A program made the translations under genes and the position numbers. Positions 60,907-64,000 of a stretch of DNA of 64,000 nt are shown here, piece by piece. The notes under the pieces were generated by a model, which did not search any database, was not told the origin of the DNA, and saw nothing but the letters and a program-made list of their open reading frames with translations. Position 1 is the first letter of the stretch. The number at the start of each line of letters is the position of its first letter. The DNA comes from Dermatophagoides farinae. Taxonomy: Eukaryota > Arthropoda > Arachnida > Sarcoptiformes > Pyroglyphidae. Location: contig NC_134679.1 of assembly GCF_024713945.1 (NCBI RefSeq), positions 997,001 to 1,061,000 on the forward strand, written 5' to 3'.

Positions 60907-61644
60907 ATGTCTGCCGATGTTCCATCACAACAACAACAACAGCAACCACCACCACCGTATTCATCATTATATCCACCAACAATAACAACAACATCACCTT
61001 ATGGACCAATACCAATGACATCTGCTGCTGCAACATTTGCACCATTCTATCATCAGAATGGTAGTATTACAACATCGGGACCACCACCGCCACCACCACA
61101 ATTACCCCCACATATGATTGGAACACAATTAATGGCAACACATCCATCAACAATTGGACCTCATCATCATCAAATGTATGGAACAATTGGTCCAAATAAT
61201 TATATACCAGCTACAGCTCAACCATACGGTCTGTATCAAACGGCAGTGATACCAACAGCATATGGACCAATGATTGCTCCAATTCAATTTCCACCAATGA
61301 CAAATGCTGCTGCTGCTGCTGCAGCGGCAGCCTCAATGATGATACCAACTACGAATACAACAGCAGCAGCCGCAACAACCGATCCATATTTTGATCCACG
61401 AAATCAACATCATCATTCTCGTGCATTCGAAATCGAGATGGCCAGACAAACTATTCCGGTAATTATATAATGAAATTTTTAGTTTTTTATTATTATTATT
61501 ATTTATTTTCATCACCAGATTCCACCATTTGGACATATTCCACCAGTAGTACCATCGGGAAATATGGCATTAATGTATGGTGCAATGGGAAATGGAAATG
61601 GTACAATGTTGGTATCGAAACCATTGAAAAAACCATTCTATTAA
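60907..61644 (+). CDS. DAZAP2: DAZAP2-like proline-rich adaptor
   Basis: Two exons (60907-61458 and 61519-61644), 225 residues. Early PPPPYSSLYPP corresponds to the PPAYSELYRP PPxY motif of DAZ-associated protein 2, a ubiquitin-ligase and adaptor-binding site. The middle is Pro, Thr and Ala-rich with repeated AYGPM/QPYGLY-type blocks and an Ala run. The last exon, IPPFGHIPPVVPSGNMALMY then GTMLVSKPLKKPFY, aligns with the DAZAP2 C-terminus (PPNAAQLAVMQGANVLVTQR plus GNFF). Start chosen at MSADVPS; the frame is open upstream to 60862 but that part begins at a splice acceptor. Identity rests on short motifs, so confidence is moderate. Confidence 0.65.
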
Positions 61645-62507
61645 AAAAAAATTATCAGAAAAATTAATCAATCGTGGTTATAAAAATGTGCAATAGCAAA
61701 TTTATTCTTATCTTTCAACATACACACTAACATTAAGCAATTATCCATCATTGATTCTGAATCCTTGATCACAGAACAGAAGAAGAAAACGTTGGAAAAA
61801 AAAGACATAAACATCGAAAATTATTATTTTCTTGTTAGATCCAAATGATATTCAGTATTTTTTTTTTCGCGCACACACACATTTTGATTTTATTATTATT
61901 AAGTTTTTATTTTCATCGTTTTTTTTTGTTGTTGAGCAATTTCATCATTTTTTTTTCTCTCTCGTCATTCGATTTGATAACTTCCAGTTTTTTGTTGTTG
62001 TGATTAATTTTTTTTTCTCGACAATTTGATCGATTATCAAGATTTACGACGACAACAACAACAACAACAATCGATCAGATAAACAGATTCAGATCAAGTA
62101 AACAAGACAAAAAAAAATTACTCAAAATTGGACCATACATCCAACAAACATCAAAGTGTTACACATAAAAAAAAAGAATTTCCATTATATTTACAAGCAA
62201 TTATTTTGAATTCTTTTTCACTTTCTAGATGATGATGATTTTTTTTGCGTACAAGAAGAAGTCATCATCGCTATTTATTTCGAAAAAAAAAGAGAGAAAC
62301 CTATATTATATTATCTATTTATTAATAATGATGATGATTATACCGATAAAATAAAAATTTTCAAAAAAAAAAAATTTTTTTTGTCACGTTATATATGAAT
62401 ATATTCAATGTTAAGATTTTTGTTTGTTTTTTTTCTTCTTTGATTCGAAAAAAAAAATTGTTCCATCAATATTGACAAAAACAACAACGACAACAACAAC
62501 AACAACA
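61645..62507. other. Intergenic spacer
   Basis: AT-rich 3' UTR and promoter sequence with CAACAA runs near 62050; no gene seen. Confidence 0.55.
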
Positions 62508-63773
62508 ATGGGTAAACATAAAAAACAAAAACAAATTGAAGATGATCATGTTGAAATTGTGATGCTAAAACAAGAACCAGATTCAGACGAACAATGTGAT
62601 GAAACTTTAAATGAAAAGAAAAATAAGAAAATGAATAAACATTGTGATAATGAAATTGATGAATCCAATCATCGATTACAAAACGATGATGATGACGATG
62701 ATGATCGATTGTCGGATGATTTACCATCACTTAAAGATGGTGTACAAATGGATTCAACATTAATTTCTGATGAACAATTACATCGTTTGATACCAAAATT
62801 ACGAAAACCTAATGATAATGATAAAGAATTATTACAACAATATAATTTATCTATTCAAAATGGACGATTTACTCGGCAAGAAAATACCATTCTTCGTCGT
62901 AATTGGCAACGTTATCTAAATGATTATAATGTGCCTAATAAATCTCTATTACTTGGACATTTTCAATATGAACGTTCAAAAGATGGTGAACAAAAAATTA
63001 AAAAAACATATCGAAAATTTGCTAATGAAACACAATTATGGCTACGGTTGGCTAAAGATCTTCCTAATCGTACGATATTTCAGATATATTGTCGTGCTCG
63101 GTTCCTATTGTCGGATTTGAAAATAGCAAAAGATTTATCTGAAAACGATCGTCAAATCATATTGGATCTATATCGTACACATGGTGATCATTATACAAGT
63201 TTCTGTGAAGAATATGGCTACAATCCAAAATGTGCAAGAGAAATTATTCGTCATGCAATCAAATCCAATGGTGTTGAATTGAATCATGGTGAATGGAGTT
63301 TGGAAGAGGTGAAAAAGTTAAAAAAAGTTGTTCTTAAATTAATGAAAAGACTAAATCTTCAAACATATGATGGTATTCCATGGAGTCTTGTGTCTAGAAA
63401 ACTTCATCGTTCCGATATACAATGTCGACAGAAATTTTTCAGCAAATCAACATTATTCACAGTGATTTCACAACCACAAATCGATGATTGGAATGAAAAA
63501 TTGGATATAGCTAAATTTATTGCTTTATTGAAACATTTAAATTTTTCTGATCATAATATGATCGATTGGGATTATATAAAGGAAAAATTTTCCAGTGATT
63601 ATTTCAATATTCTATTACGTAAATGGCGTGAAATGCGTGTACGTATACCTGATCATCAACAATTGTCGTTACATCAGATCCTTGAACATTTATATAAAAC
63701 ACGTGTATTGAAACATTTTGGTCATGATCCAAAGAAAATGAAAGAAATCGACAATTTCATCAATTCATCATAA
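62508..63773 (+). CDS. TTF1: TTF1/Reb1-like Myb-domain protein
   Basis: Single exon, 421 residues, start at MGKHKKQKQ. The first 100 residues are acidic with Asp and Lys runs. Then NGRFTRQENTILRRNWQRYL matches the GRFTxxEN motif of transcription termination factor 1. Following blocks YRKFANETQLWLRLAKDLPN, IFQIYCRARFLL, HGEWSLEEVKKLKKVVLKLM and GIPWSLVSRKLHRSDIQCRQ correspond to successive Myb/SANT-like repeats. The end, IDWDYIKEKFSSDYFNILLR with QILEHLYKTRVLKHF, matches the C-terminal TTF1 region. TTF1 binds terminator sites and stops RNA polymerase I on rDNA; here that is inferred. It is shorter than the vertebrate protein, lacking the long N-terminal regulatory half. Confidence 0.8.
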   Translation: MGKHKKQKQIEDDHVEIVMLKQEPDSDEQCDETLNEKKNKKMNKHCDNEIDESNHRLQNDDDDDDDRLSDDLPSLKDGVQMDSTLISDEQLHRLIPKLRKPNDNDKELLQQYNLSIQNGRFTRQENTILRRNWQRYLNDYNVPNKSLLLGHFQYERSKDGEQKIKKTYRKFANETQLWLRLAKDLPNRTIFQIYCRARFLLSDLKIAKDLSENDRQIILDLYRTHGDHYTSFCEEYGYNPKCAREIIRHAIKSNGVELNHGEWSLEEVKKLKKVVLKLMKRLNLQTYDGIPWSLVSRKLHRSDIQCRQKFFSKSTLFTVISQPQIDDWNEKLDIAKFIALLKHLNFSDHNMIDWDYIKEKFSSDYFNILLRKWREMRVRIPDHQQLSLHQILEHLYKTRVLKHFGHDPKKMKEIDNFINSS

Positions 63774-64000
63774 ATTAAAATAATTCATTTTTTCTATTTA
63801 TACAAAAATCCACTATTTTCACTCAAATTGTGTTTACTATGTTTTTTGCGATGCGCCATGCATTTTCATGTGTTGAATTGAATTTTTAAAAAATCATATT
63901 TTTTTTCTCATCTGATTAAAAAATCAACCTGATTCCTTTTATCAATGTTGTTGAATATAAGTAATTCAATTCGTTTTCATGAATTAATATGTTGTAGACA
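63774..64000. other. 3' flank of the TTF1-like gene
   Basis: AT-rich sequence with no gene visible before the window ends. Confidence 0.6.

Overview
The window is nuclear DNA from a small-genome arthropod. It is AT-rich, with introns often of 50 to 150 bases, dense trinucleotide repeats, and proteins loaded with Asn, Gln, His, Asp and Ser runs. Quiver, ADAM10/Kuzbanian, paired GATA fingers and two clip-plus-peroxidase proteins fit an ecdysozoan. Compact introns and the style of the repeats suggest an acariform mite (Astigmata or relative), but that is inference; no organelle or rRNA marker is present to settle it.

Layout: positions 1-18.2 kb carry five minus-strand genes: an ADAM10-type metalloprotease running off the left edge, an aspartate dehydrogenase-like protein (ASPDH), a 12-exon secreted heme peroxidase, a small N-acylated low-complexity protein, and a secreted protein with only the N-terminal half of a ZP domain. 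From 19.7 to 31.2 kb come quiver (Ly6, GPI-type), ZMYND19, the checkpoint clamp subunit RAD1 head-to-head with a KEN-box protein, and two casein kinase II beta genes arranged head-to-head, one canonical and one divergent. From 32.5 to 45.7 kb are a small hypothetical protein, a two-finger GATA factor, a very basic protein, the phospholipase ABHD16A, and a second clip-peroxidase. From 46.7 to 52.8 kb are proteasome ATPase Rpt2 (PSMC1), whose first coding exon is only the ATG, and SEC16.

Positions 53-60.5 kb differ in texture: less trinucleotide repeat, a frameshifted non-LTR retrotransposon, a Ty3/Gypsy-type reverse-transcriptase scrap, and a degenerate tandem array (about 56.9-59.75 kb) of a gene-like unit with 50-54 base introns that I do not recognise. 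This is the most unusual part of the window. From 60.9 to 63.8 kb are a DAZAP2-like gene and a TTF1/Reb1-like Myb gene.

Most genes are housekeeping and unrelated in function. Possible themes are extracellular matrix or cuticle (two peroxidases, the ZP-N protein, ADAM10) and nuclear or cell-cycle regulation (RAD1, the KEN-box protein, CK2 beta, GATA, TTF1). Splice junctions were placed by hand from GT/AG signals, reading frame and family similarity. No RNA genes or CRISPR arrays were seen.
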